From Eudorina sp. 2006-703-Eu-15 (Eukaryota > Chlorophyta > Chlorophyceae > Chlamydomonadales > Volvocaceae): a stretch of 64,000 nucleotides of DNA. Below are positions 36,001 through 45,675 of the stretch, piece by piece. Location of the stretch: assembly GCA_003117195.1 (NCBI GenBank), contig BDSI01000006.1, positions 62,001 to 126,000 of the forward strand, written 5' to 3'. The first letter of the stretch is position 1; every line of letters starts with the position of its first letter. A program made the position numbers and the translations under genes. Below the pieces are notes generated by a model, which saw nothing but the letters and a program-made list of their open reading frames with translations, ran no database searches and had not been told where the DNA came from.

Positions 36001-37923
36001 TTTGTCTTTCTTCGCAATCGTTGCCACCCTCGCTCACTCCGTTCCTCGGCTTCCCTCCCTGCATCGCCATGGCCCTGGACATCGCTCGCGGCGCGGCTAC
36101 TCCGTCTACCACCACAGGTCGGTAACGTATCTGTCCTTTCCGGGTTGGGTTGGGTTCGCAGTTTGCTTGTTGTGGCACTGCGGCAGCGCGGCCGCGCCGC
36201 CACGCGCCCGCGCGCGGTCTCTATCTTTTCGTTTGCTCTGCAGGTACCGCACCCCGTAAGTATACTGCGTTATGCTGGGTGTGCCCGGGTTCGTTCTACG
36301 GGTTTATTTATTATTTTTTTCAATTTAACCCTCACCCCGCCCCTCTCACCCGAGGCGAGCGCTGGCCACACGTGCAGTCCATGGATGGCCCCTACCCCGC
36401 GGAGGGCCCCCTCCCGGATCAGCTCCCGGGCCCCGCCGTGGCTCTCCTCCGCGGGCTGGAACAGGAGCACCACCCGCCCGGGCAGAGCGGCCTCCCGGGC
36501 CTTCAGCAGGCTGGGGCGGGGTGGGAGGGGGGCGAGATAGGGGACGGGGTGGGATGCGGGGCGGGGCGGGATTGAGGTTCGGTGTTCTCCCTCGATGTGT
36601 TCTGAGCTGCTGTCACCCCTCCCCTCCCACGCGAGCAGCCCCCCAGGGCAGCACCCCTCGCGCGCAAGGGTTTTTAACACGCACACCCACACTTTCACAC
36701 ACGCACACCCGGTCGTAAGCACACCGCCTCCTTTGGATCGGCGGTCTTCCCGTCAGCGCTGGGTTCGCAGCCCGTGACCAGCGCCAGACCCCCGGTCAGA
36801 GATGCGACACACCACACCATGAGTCACACGCACGCACGCACGCACACGCACCTGGCCGCACCCAGGAGCATGGCCATGTGCGCGTCGTGACCGCAGGCGT
36901 GCATGCGGCCCGGTGTCGTACTCTTGTACGGCACGTCAACCTCCTCGGTGATGGGCAGCGCGTCCATGTCGGCGCGGAGGGCGATGGTGGGGGCGGCCTC
37001 ATCGCCGCTGCCTGTGGTGTGAGGGAGCGGGGCAGCGGGGTTGATTTGAAAAGAAAAAGAGGGGAGCGGGGTAGGGGGGGAGCGGGGCGAGTGGGGGAAT
37101 GGGACGGTGGAGCCCCGACTGGACGTTGAGCCCCGGCAGCGCCGCGGGGTTTCCAACAGCGTGATGAGGCGTGATGATTTCAGACAGCACCGTGATGTGA
37201 GCGACCCTCGGGCGGGCGATGACGGGGCTCTCTTATCTGACTTCAAGTGGAATTCAGGTAATGCGGGGGAGGGTTCAGGATGACACCTTGCGCCGCATGC
37301 ACCATCCTGATAGGTGAGAGGGCAGCCGATGGCGTCATGCCCGCGGAAGCGAACAGCCCGAGGACGAGCAGCCGCAACGTCGGCGAGGCTGATATGGTAG
37401 GGGTCAGAGAGGAGATGTGTGTGCATCCCCAGCATCAGCCTGTTGAGTGTCGAAGTCCTTCCCGACAGCTGGCGCGTTGCGAGGCTGTAGGGCCACCGCT
37501 GCGTCCAGGCTGTAGCTGTCTTTCGTTAGGTAAATTTAATACGATCTGAAGCGTTCATTACATAGGTGTGCGAGCCATGCAAGGTGCCGTGTCTGTTGCC
37601 TCCATTTAAACTACCCAGCCGGAATGAACAAGACGCAACCTACCGATAGGGCCGGCGCGAATGCCCGTCTTTCCGAAAGGATACTCGTATGGAATTCCCA
37701 GCAGATCCAGTTGATCGCGGATGTATTGCGACGTGTTGACTTCGGAGAAGAACAACTCTGGCATTTTATGCAACTCCCGACGCCACTGCAGCAATTTGTC
37801 CACGAATTCCGAGCTCTTCGCGTCATCAAGTATCGTTCTGAGCGTGTTGCCTTGCACGATGCCAATGTAGCACGCACATAACAGCCATCCTAGTAACACC
37901 GCGGAAAGGACTGGTTTGCGCAT
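33028..37923 (-). CDS. ILR1-like IAA-amino-acid hydrolase (M20 amidohydrolase), ER-targeted
   Basis: Exons in coding order: 37923-37644, 37011-36852, 36510-36350, 35278-35077, 34581-34386, 34069-33938, 33678-33028; 593 aa with consistent phases. Residues 1-25 are a signal peptide (ending CYIGIVQG). The M20 core contains RADMDALP (106-113), the metal site HACGHDAH (131-138), FQPAEE (164-169) and MAAEDFSFY. These match plant auxin-conjugate hydrolases (ILR1/IAR3) and bacterial aminoacylases, which cleave N-acyl amino acids with a divalent metal. The substrate in an alga is uncertain. The core ends near residue 450. An unusual Glu/Ala/Gly/Lys-rich extension of about 140 residues follows and ends in HEEL, resembling the HDEL/KDEL ER-retention signals of plant family members. 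The gene is transcribed away from the FAD oxidoreductase gene across a 480-bp shared upstream region. Confidence 0.88.
34721..34798. repeat. 12-bp tandem repeat
   Basis: GTGTGGGGAGAG units repeat about six times in an intron of the hydrolase gene, with a T-to-C change in the last two units. Confidence 0.85.
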
Positions 37924-38404
37924 GGCTGTAGGGCAGGATTATGAAGGGAACATAGATGCACGGAAATTGTATTCATGACAACGTTACTTGTAGCTGGTGT
38001 CGCGCGAAAGAACCGACACCAAAAATCACAGGTAACGGCCAACCGACGGGCCTTACCACATGATTCTACTGGTTTGCACATCGATCAGGCACCTGGATAT
38101 TGATGATGTCTTCGAACTGCTTCTGTTGACACACATACCTTGCTGCCGCTCGCAACACGCGCACCGGTGTCGCGCAAGTTTAGTGCTGCCCTGCGCCAGG
38201 GCCGGACTCGCGGAGCGCAGCGATCCACTCCAATAACTCGGCGCCACTCAAAACGGCAAGTAAAGTAAATCACAACAGCTTACCGTCTCCCTTAAAAGCA
38301 CAAGCCTGGCCTGCTTCGTCGCTCGTCCGCTCGAGCTTGACTGTCACATCGTTCACACAAACCTGTCAACCCGCGCCCCGACTTTCTCGAACGCCGCAGG
38401 CCAT
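37924..38404. promoter_or_regulatory. bidirectional promoter region, left copy
   Basis: 481 bp separate the divergent start codons of the hydrolase (37923) and the truncated FAD gene (38405). In this copy only the hydrolase side drives a complete gene. No TATA box is obvious. The right copy is 49113-49593. Confidence 0.6.
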
Positions 38405-39395
38405 ATGGCGCTCGCGCAATCGCGACTGCCCAGCTCCATTAACCGCGGGGGCGAGCTGCGCGTGGGCCCGCTGCGCGCCCCCTTCCGGCCCTGCCGGGTC
38501 GCGCCCCGCGCGGACCAGCGCGCGCGCGGCGTCCGCGCGGAGGCCCTCCCCGCCGACGGCCAAGCGGATGTGATCATGGTGGGGGCGGGCGTGGCGGGCC
38601 TCAGCTGCGCGGCCAATCTGGCGAAGCGCGGCGTGACTCCGGTGGTGCTGGAGGCCAGTGACGGGGTGGGAGGCCGCGTGCGCACCGACTTGGTGGACGG
38701 CTTCCTGCTGGATCGTGGATTCCAGATCTTTCTAACCGGTAAATACATGGGCGGCATTAGGGTGAATGTATGGGCGGGATAAGGTTTTAAATAAATGTGT
38801 ATGGGTGGGAAGCACGGCGCGTGCGCGGGTCGGCATGTCGGGGGCGATGGGTGGAAGGGGGCTTGCTCGCTTGCTTGCTCTTTGTTGATGCCGTATGTGG
38901 CGGGCAGGTGCGGCTCGCTGTGCTGTTGGACCCGCGTGTCGTCAGCGGCAGCGCGGCCGGAGACCTGACACCTTTACCTCCCCTGCCCGCCGCCGAGAAC
39001 CTCATGCCTCCACGCCCTATCATCCCCTCACCCCCTCACGCCTACCAGCGCCCCTCTCCATCCTCATCGTCCCGCGCACCCTTTGTACCCCGCACCCATC
39101 TCGCACCCACCCACGCAAGCCCCACACACCCACACCCACTCCACACCTGCACCTCCTCCCCCAACCGTCCCCCACACCCCCCACTCCACAACCCCCCCGA
39201 AGGCTACCCGGAGGCCCAGGCGGCTCTGGACTACGGGGCCCTGCAGCTGCAGCCCTTCTACGCCGGGGCGCTCGTGTGGCAGGAGGGCGCCTTCCACCGG
39301 GTAGCCGACCCGCTGCGGCACCCGGTGGACGGACTGGCCTCGCTGACGAACCCGGTGGGGACGCCGCTGGACAAGGTGCTGGTGGGGCTGTTCAG
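38405..39395 (+). pseudogene. truncated 5' copy of the FAD oxidoreductase gene
   Basis: Exons 38405-38738 and 39203-39395 match exons 1-2 of the intact gene at 49594. The copy stops where retrotransposon sequence begins at 39555, so about 300 C-terminal codons are missing. Coding differences are few and conservative, including V-to-M beside the dinucleotide-binding motif (IMVGAGVAGL here, IVVGAGVAGL in the intact copy). No in-frame stop was seen within these exons. It could still be transcribed into the element. Confidence 0.85.
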
Positions 39396-39579
39396 GTGAG
39401 GGGGAGAGGGAGGGACGGGGGCGAGGGAGGGACGGGGGCGAGGGTAGGTGGGCGGGGGGCCCCGGGGGCGGGGAGGTCGCCTCTGATACGTGATGGCGCC
39501 ACGGGGAGGGGAGGGTCACTTGTAGGCTGAGACGAGGGGTCACTTTTGCCGAATTCTGTGCTCCTGTCTCCCATAACCT

Positions 39580-40875
39580 TTATTCTCGAAGCTCGTTCGG
39601 AGCAGCGAAGTGACTGATGTGCCGTGTAACGAACGAGAAGCGAGGGACGGGGACCAGCTGCCAAGGGCCCTTACACTGCAGACCGAAGAGATAACAAACA
39701 CACCTACCGGCGAGGCCAAGGCGGCGGGAGACCTCTAGTTTGGTCTCCGTGTCGCGCCGCGTGTAGTGCTGCACCATCGCGCTAGTGCGCCAGCGGCCAT
39801 GTGCCTGGCGCAGCTCCGCCGGGACTCCAAGGTCGGCCGCAGTGCTGTTCCCGCCGATCCGCATGGAGTGCGCCGTGATGTTGCGCGTGATGCCAGCTTG
39901 CGGCAGCATTTTTGCCAGGCGGGTGCGGAAAGCCTCGTACGACAGAGAGTGGATGGGCGCGTCTCGCATGCCCGCGAGGGGCCCGGAGAGATAGCCGCCT
40001 CGCTTATTGTACTGCACTGGCCGGAGGAGTGGGCCGACGTCCTCGTTGGCCGACTCCGGCTTCCTGCGATACCCTCCTTGTGCCAGCAGCCGCTCGGTGA
40101 GGCCCACCGGGCAGCATGGGCCACCCGTGCGCGCGATCACCACCCGATGGCCCTGCATTAGCTGGTCCGTCTTGGAGCGGGGAATGAAGATCTCCATGTG
40201 GGACTCGGTGATGACCAGCAGATCCTCGTGCACGCATATTTCAGCGGCGTCATCGAAGCGAAGGAAACCCGCGAACATGATAGCCACCGCCGCCACCATC
40301 ATCAAGTAGTCGAGGCGCGCCTGGGGATCTTCCACCAAGCGGGCCAGCGCTGCTATGTCGTCTGGCTCCAGGGCGTCCCGCTGGAGTGGCTTGCCGTGCA
40401 GCCGCTTCTCCGCTAGGGTGTGGACAATGGCGCATGCGGGATGGTCCGTTGGGGACATTTTTCCCGCCATGCGGAAGTACGTGCTGATCGCCGCGCTCGC
40501 GAGTCGGACGCGTCCCGGCCCCACGCCGTCAGCCCGCGACGTGTTGAGGAGCGCCAGAAGGTAGAGGGCCACCAGTTCGCCGGGGGTGCTGTATATCTCT
40601 GCCGGCAGGCTGTGTGCCTCCCACCAGCGTCTGAACTGGCCCCATGCTGCGGCGTAGTCCTTGGCGGTCCTTGGCGCCAGGGAGTCCGACGCCTCCTGCG
40701 CGAGCTGTTCTGCCAGGGACTGCAGGTCTTCCGGGGCACCCGCCCCTAGGGGGCCCAGCAGCGCTCCGGCCCGCGCGGCTAGGTCTGCGGGCGGCGTGCG
40801 ACCGGGTCGGCGGGGACATGGACGCGTTTGGGGGCTGGGGTGGCGAAGTCGATGAGAAGGGCCATGGTGGCCCAT
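39580..40875 (-). CDS. block A tyrosine recombinase (YR)
   Basis: 431 aa from the ATG at 40875; the frame is open further upstream and overlaps the end of pol, so the start is a choice. The N-terminal part has the SAM-like core-binding pattern (RTAKDYAAAWGQFRRW). The catalytic part has the first Arg in FAGFLRFDDA, the HxxR box as AHSMRIGGNS, then HGRW and the presumed nucleophile Tyr in VQHYTRRD. These residues match DIRS-type recombinases, which integrate circular cDNA without a DDE integrase. No stop or frameshift is seen, so this is the only block protein besides gag that looks intact. It ends with a TGA just inside the element's 3' edge. Confidence 0.8.
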   Translation of the reverse strand: MGHHGPSHRLRHPSPQTRPCPRRPGRTPPADLAARAGALLGPLGAGAPEDLQSLAEQLAQEASDSLAPRTAKDYAAAWGQFRRWWEAHSLPAEIYSTPGELVALYLLALLNTSRADGVGPGRVRLASAAISTYFRMAGKMSPTDHPACAIVHTLAEKRLHGKPLQRDALEPDDIAALARLVEDPQARLDYLMMVAAVAIMFAGFLRFDDAAEICVHEDLLVITESHMEIFIPRSKTDQLMQGHRVVIARTGGPCCPVGLTERLLAQGGYRRKPESANEDVGPLLRPVQYNKRGGYLSGPLAGMRDAPIHSLSYEAFRTRLAKMLPQAGITRNITAHSMRIGGNSTAADLGVPAELRQAHGRWRTSAMVQHYTRRDTETKLEVSRRLGLAGRCVCYLFGLQCKGPWQLVPVPRFSFVTRHISHFAAPNELRE

Positions 40876-42601
40876 GCCGCCGCGCCCTTGGGCGCTGTGT
40901 TCCCGTTGGAGCCCGGCAGGAAGAGGTCTGTAGCGCGGCCGAGCATCGTGACCCCGTGCACGAACGCCTGGAACCAGACGCCGTCGGTGGTTAGCCGGGC
41001 CCACCAATCTCGGGTCGGCCAGTAGGGCACGATGAGGCACAAGCGGGCCTTGCAGGCCTCGGAGTGCTGGAGCACCTTGAGAATCATTCCGAATGGAGGG
41101 TTGGCCCAGCAGCGCCTCCCCCAGACGAAGCGGAAGGCATCGACCCCCGAGGTGTCGGGAGTGAAAAACCGCGAGTAGTACACCGGAAGTTGGCAGTTGG
41201 TGTGTGACGCGAACAGGTCGACGTCGAAGGGCCCCCACTGGGTGCTCAGCCGCTGGAAGATGCGCGGGTGTAGCTTCCAGTCATCGGTGTCCTTCAGCTT
41301 GGAGAGGAAGTCTGCGAGTTTGTTTTGCTCCCGGGGCCGCCATTCCGCCTGCAGGCGGATGTCCTGCTCGAAGCAGAAGCCGTGCAGCTCGCAGGCGACT
41401 TCGTGGGAGTTGTCGGCTTTTGCGGAGCCTTTGTTCACGATGTTAGCGGCATTTAGGTTGTCCGTCAGGACTTTTACCGCCCGGCCTGCCAGGCCAGCGG
41501 GGCCGTCGAATGACCGAACGGCCAGCAGGATGGCCCGCAGCTCCTGCGGCGTGGAGCCCATCTCGCTGTGCTTGGGGGTCCAGTTGCCGCGGGCTACAGC
41601 TGGCTTGCCGTCAAGCACTGTCCAGGCGCCCCACCGCATTACTTCGCGCATCATTATGGTAAATGCCCAGCAGGCGGAGGCGAGGCCAAACGGCAGCTGC
41701 GTGAAGACGTAGAAGACTCCCCGCCAGCAGAAACCTAGGTATTCCCAAAAGGACTCCTCGATATCTAAGTGGTGGTAGCCGCTTTTGAGATCGATGGTGA
41801 ACATATAGTCGTTGGGGAGAAGCCAGCCTGGCACTGCTCTTAGGTCTTCATAGCGGAAAGAGGGAACGTGAAGGTATTGGTTCACCGGGCGCCCGTCCCA
41901 GATGAGACGGCATTTTGTTGCTTGCTGGACGACCCCCAGCGGGCAAACGACGCGAGGCTGGGTAGGCCAGACACGCGCCGTACCGGACGCCACTAAGTCA
42001 GCCACCGCTTTGTCGGTGAAGGCCGCGTTCGCGTCGGCGGAGGCGTGGTTGCTGGCGAAGAAGGGGGGAGGCGGCGACCCTTTATCCCACCGCAAAGGGA
42101 AACCCTTCGTTACCCAGGACAGCACCAGCGCGTTGAGGACCCACGCTTTCCAAGCTGTTGCGTTCCGCTTGAGCCTGCCGTGCATCTGGACTGGTGCCGG
42201 CTGGACGGGCCCTGGGCCCTGCTGCTCACTGCTTGGTGTGGCTGACGAGTATTCTCCTTTTGTGTCAGCAGGGAAGCCCGGCTGAGCGTTCAGCCCACCT
42301 TTCGTGTCGGCACTAGGCCGCGCGGGTTGCTTCCTGTGCGTGACGGGTGCCGTGGAGCCCGGGGGGGCGCTATTAATGGGCGCCTGGTTGCGCCGGGCGC
42401 CTGCACCGCTTGGCGCTTGGCCGGATGACTCTCCTCGGGCGGGGGTTGGGGGGGACTGGCCACGGCTGCGACGGTTTTCTGCCCGTCAAACTGCTGAGCG
42501 TTGCAATCTAAGGCACGCTGGATGTCTTCTAATAGCGCTGGGTCAAATTCGGTGTCACCGCCAACGAGAGCAAGAAAGTCGTCGATAGTGGCGTCCGCCA
42601 T
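40779..42601 (-). pseudogene. block A pol (reverse transcriptase/RNase H), frameshifted and internally deleted
   Basis: It starts at ATG 42601 (MADATIDDFLALVGG). A run of 7 G at 42361-42367 lacks one base relative to block B and shifts the frame. Downstream, RT fingers/palm motifs are clear (CRLIWDGRPVNQYL, FTIDLKSGYHHLDI, QLPFGLASACWAF). The sequence then jumps at about 41638 from MMREVMRW directly to the RNase H domain, deleting the catalytic xxDD box and the thumb. RNase H and the DIRS-type region (DVDLFASHTNCQLPVYYS, WANPPF) follow to the stop at 40779. It cannot encode active RT. Confidence 0.8.
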
Positions 42602-43033
42602 GCTGCTGCTCAGCCGTGCTAACGGGTCACGCGACTGTGGCAGAAAGGCGGGCAATAAGGATAAGGGCGAGCCGAAGATCAGAAATGAACCGCTACAAGA
42701 AAACCAAGACCTGACTAGACGTGCAGAAGCGGGGCACTCTAGCGGCCGCGACAAACAAACGTCCTCCTCCTCTTCCGCCGGCGAGCGAAAAAGACGCAAG
42801 CGTCTCAACGAGCGTGATCACGACTTCGACCTCCCAACGGCCGCGTATTAGACTCTGCCTCTGCCTCCGAGGTATGGCGCCTGACGGATGGCAGTCTCCC
42901 AACGAAAACCAAGCCGAGGAAACGGCAAAACCCGATTTCGCAATCAACTCCACCATCCGCAGGCGCTCGGCAACGATGCGGTCTCTGGCCATAACAACAC
43001 CACTGGTGGGTGAACCTCAAGCGCAATTAGCGG

Positions 43034-43235
43034 GCGCACACGGGCGCGGTGTCTAACACGATCAGCCTCAATAGATAGCGCACACGGGCGCAATCTCAGT
43101 CTCCAAACAACGAGTTTGGGCGCACGCGGGCGCAATCTCCAGCAGGCAAGTGCACGCGGGCACCCCATCGACACCACTTGTCAGCGCACGCGGGCGCGAA
43201 AAAATGCAGCATGCTCCAAAAGCGCACGCGGGCGC
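43034..43235. repeat. six spaced GCGCAC(A/G)CGGGCGC motifs between gag and pol, block A
   Basis: 14-bp motifs start at 43034, 43078, 43120, 43150 (GTGCACGCGGGCAC variant), 43184 and 43222, spaced 30-44 bp apart, with unrelated sequence between them. The same array recurs inverted in block B at about 45033-45246. Function unknown. Confidence 0.8.
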
Positions 43236-43273
43236 AGATAATTCGAGCAGGATCGCCACACCCCTCTCAGCAT

Positions 43274-44296
43274 TCAGCTGCGCCGCTTCTGGTCGCGCGC
43301 ATAGCGGTAATCGCGCTCCTCATAGTCACGCCGCTTGTTGTCCCTCTCTCCGCCGCGCGCACCACCCCCGCGCGGAGCGCCCGCCCCGTCGCCGCCGGCG
43401 CCGTTGCCGCCCGCTCCCGAGCCGCCACCGCCGCCGCTGCGGCCTGCGCCGGCACGCTTCAGCGCGTTCTTGGCCGCGCCCTCCGCCAGCTTGGCGGGCC
43501 TTGTCTTGGTGCGGAACTTGTCCTCGTTACATAGAGAACTGAAAGCGTAATCAGCGGCGGTGAGGCCAATCCTGGGCTCGGACGCCAGCTGGTTGGTGAC
43601 CTCCTCGCCCGTCTCCGCACGGCGCACCATGGCCTTCAGCACCTTCATAGCGGCCTTCACCTCCGGCGGGTCCTGCCTCAGCAGCGACATGGCAAGCTTG
43701 CCGTGCGCGCCGAAGCCCTGGAAAATTTGCTTCCTAAAACCCGGCGGATCGACGGGCGACACGGACTCTACATGATCCAGCGCGCGCCGGAACGCCTCCG
43801 GCGATTCGTCCTCGCTGCTTGAGTCGCTACTGGAGCTTGAAGAGTCATCCTTCTTCTTGTTCTTCTTCTTCTTGTCCTTCTTCGTCGCGGGGGCGACCGA
43901 AGCCGCGGCGGCCTGCGTTGGCGAGAGAATGGTTGCCGACGCGTTCTGGCCATCCATTAGCGCTTTTGCCACCGTGGCCAGGACATCTCCTTGCTTAAGG
44001 AGAAGCTGCTGGTTGTTCTCCATAGACTGCTGCAGAGGCGCGACAGCGTTGTTGACGGCATTCTTAACCGCGGTGTTGACGAGAACCGCGCCTTGCACCG
44101 CGGTGCCCGCCGGCGGAGGAGGAGGACGATTAGGGAGAGTGCCGGTACCAGCAGCAGCACTAGTGGTAGCGACAGTGCCACCGGTGACTGTGCTGATCTG
44201 AATGGCGCCACCATTACCGATCGCACCTTGCTGCTGCTGCTGTTGCTCCTGCTGATCCTGCTGAACCTTGTTGCCGTCGCTAGTCTTCTCAGTCAT
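43274..44296 (-). CDS. block A gag-like ORF1 protein
   Basis: 340 aa. The N-terminus is Q- and A/T-rich, followed by a Lys-rich run, an Ser/Asp/Glu-rich stretch (DDSSSSSSDSSSEDES), a helical core around DPPGFRKQIFQGFGAHGKL, and a Gly-rich, Arg-rich tail ending DQKRRS. The basic tail probably binds RNA. There is no CCHC zinc knuckle. Position upstream of pol on the same strand and low-complexity basic ends fit a YR-retrotransposon Gag. It reads without interruption. Confidence 0.65.
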   Translation of the reverse strand: MTEKTSDGNKVQQDQQEQQQQQQGAIGNGGAIQISTVTGGTVATTSAAAGTGTLPNRPPPPPAGTAVQGAVLVNTAVKNAVNNAVAPLQQSMENNQQLLLKQGDVLATVAKALMDGQNASATILSPTQAAAASVAPATKKDKKKKNKKKDDSSSSSSDSSSEDESPEAFRRALDHVESVSPVDPPGFRKQIFQGFGAHGKLAMSLLRQDPPEVKAAMKVLKAMVRRAETGEEVTNQLASEPRIGLTAADYAFSSLCNEDKFRTKTRPAKLAEGAAKNALKRAGAGRSGGGGGSGAGGNGAGGDGAGAPRGGGARGGERDNKRRDYEERDYRYARDQKRRS

Positions 44297-44381
44297 AGTT
44301 GGAACTTAGACGTGGTAGATGATGGCAAAAAAGGTAGGGCTTCAATAAGCTCAAGCTTACTGCTCGAGCGAATAAACTAAC

Positions 44382-44420
44382 AGCTACAATAGCTGAAGCT
44401 CTACTGAGTGAAGGCAGAAT
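44382..44420. repeat. inverted repeat bounding block B, left arm
   Basis: 39 bp beginning AGCTACAATAGCTGAAGCTC, matching the reverse complement of 46834-46872 with one mismatch. It sits exactly at the switch between blocks A and B. Confidence 0.9.
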
Positions 44421-45003
44421 ACAAGAAGAAGGATGACTCTTCGAGCTCCAGTAGCGACTCAAGCAGCGAGGACGAATCGCCGGAGGCGTTCCGGCGCGAG
44501 TTGGATCGTGTAGAGTCCGTGTCGCCCGTCGATCCGCCGGGTTTTAGGCAGCAAATTTTCCAGGGCTTCGGCGCGCACGGCAAGCTTGCCATGTCGCTGC
44601 TGAGGACCCGCCGGAGGTGAAGGCCGCTATGAAGGTGCTGAAGGCCATGGTGCGCCGTGCGGAGACGGGCGAGGAGGTCACCAACCAGCTGGCGTCCGAG
44701 CCCAGGATTGGCCTCACCGCCGCTGATTACGCTTTCAGTTCTCTATGTAACGAGGACAAGTTCCGCACCAAGACAAGGCCCGCCAAGCTGGCGGAGGGCG
44801 CGGCCAAGAACGCGCTGAAGCGTGCCGGCGCAGGCCGCAGCGGCGGCGGTGGCGGCTCGGGAGCGGGCGGCAACGGCGCCGGCGGCGACGGGGCGGGCGC
44901 TCTGCGCGGGGGCGGCGCGCGCGGCGGAGAGAGGGACAACAAGCGGCGTGACTATGAGGAGCGCGATTACCGCTGTGCGCGCGACCAGAAGCGGCGCAGC
45001 TGA
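44408..45003 (+). pseudogene. block B gag fragment
   Basis: Nearly identical to the C-terminal 195 codons of block A gag (from the KKDDSSSSSS stretch to DQKRRS). The N-terminal half is absent, replaced by the inverted-repeat end. Four bases are missing near 44607 (LLR-Q-D in block A), which shifts the frame; the downstream part is open again from about 44617. Confidence 0.85.
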
Positions 45004-45675
45004 ATGCTGAGAGGGGTGTGGCGATCCTGCTCGAATTATCTGCGCCCGCGTGCGCTTTTGGAGCATGCTGCATTTTTTCGCGCCCGCGTGCGCTGACAAG
45101 TGGTGTCGATGGGGTGCCCGCGTGCACTTGCCTGCTGGAGATTGCGCCCGCGTGCGCCCAAACTCGTTGTTTGGAGACTGAGATTGCGCCCGTGTGCGCT
45201 ATCTATTGAGGCTGATCATGTTAGACACCGCGCCCGTGTGCGCCCGCTAATTGTGCTTGAGGTTCGCCCACCGGTGGTGTTATTATGGCCAGAGACCGCA
45301 TCGTTGCCGAGCGCCTGCGGATGGTGGAGTTGATTGCGAAATCGGGTTTTGCCATTTCCTCGGCTTGGTTTTCGTTGGGAGACTTCCATCAGTCAGGCGC
45401 CATACCTCGGAGGCAGAGGCAGAGTCTAATACGCGGCCGTTGGGAGGTCGAAGTCGTGATCACGCTCGTTGAGACGCTTGCGTCTTTTTCGCCCGCCGGC
45501 GGAAGAGGAGGAGGACGTTTGTTTGTTGCGGCCGCTAGAGTGCCCCGCTTCTGCACGTCTAGTCAGGTCTTGGTTTTCTTGTAGCGGTTCATTTCTGATC
45601 TTCGGTTCGCCCTTATCCTTATTGCCCGCCATTCTGCCACAGTCGCGTGACCCGTTAGCACTGCTGAGCAGCAGC

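Larger units (their letters stand above)
37732..39554. repeat. 1.82-kb duplicated segment, left copy
   Basis: Nearly identical to 48921-50745 (about 20 differences seen by eye, about 1%). It holds most of exon 1 of the hydrolase, the divergent promoter region, and exons 1-2 of the FAD gene. It ends in TTTGCCGAAT, where the retrotransposon sequence starts; the right copy continues with FAD gene sequence. Confidence 0.95.

Noticed and set aside
43034..43235. CRISPR-like array (short repeats with unique spacers)
   Set aside because: Repeats are only 14 bp with variable spacing inside a eukaryotic retrotransposon, and no cas genes occur.
39555..44383. Endogenous retrovirus or LTR retrotransposon
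   Set aside because: No protease, no DDE integrase, no long terminal direct repeats; the tyrosine recombinase and DIRS-type pol region identify a YR retrotransposon.
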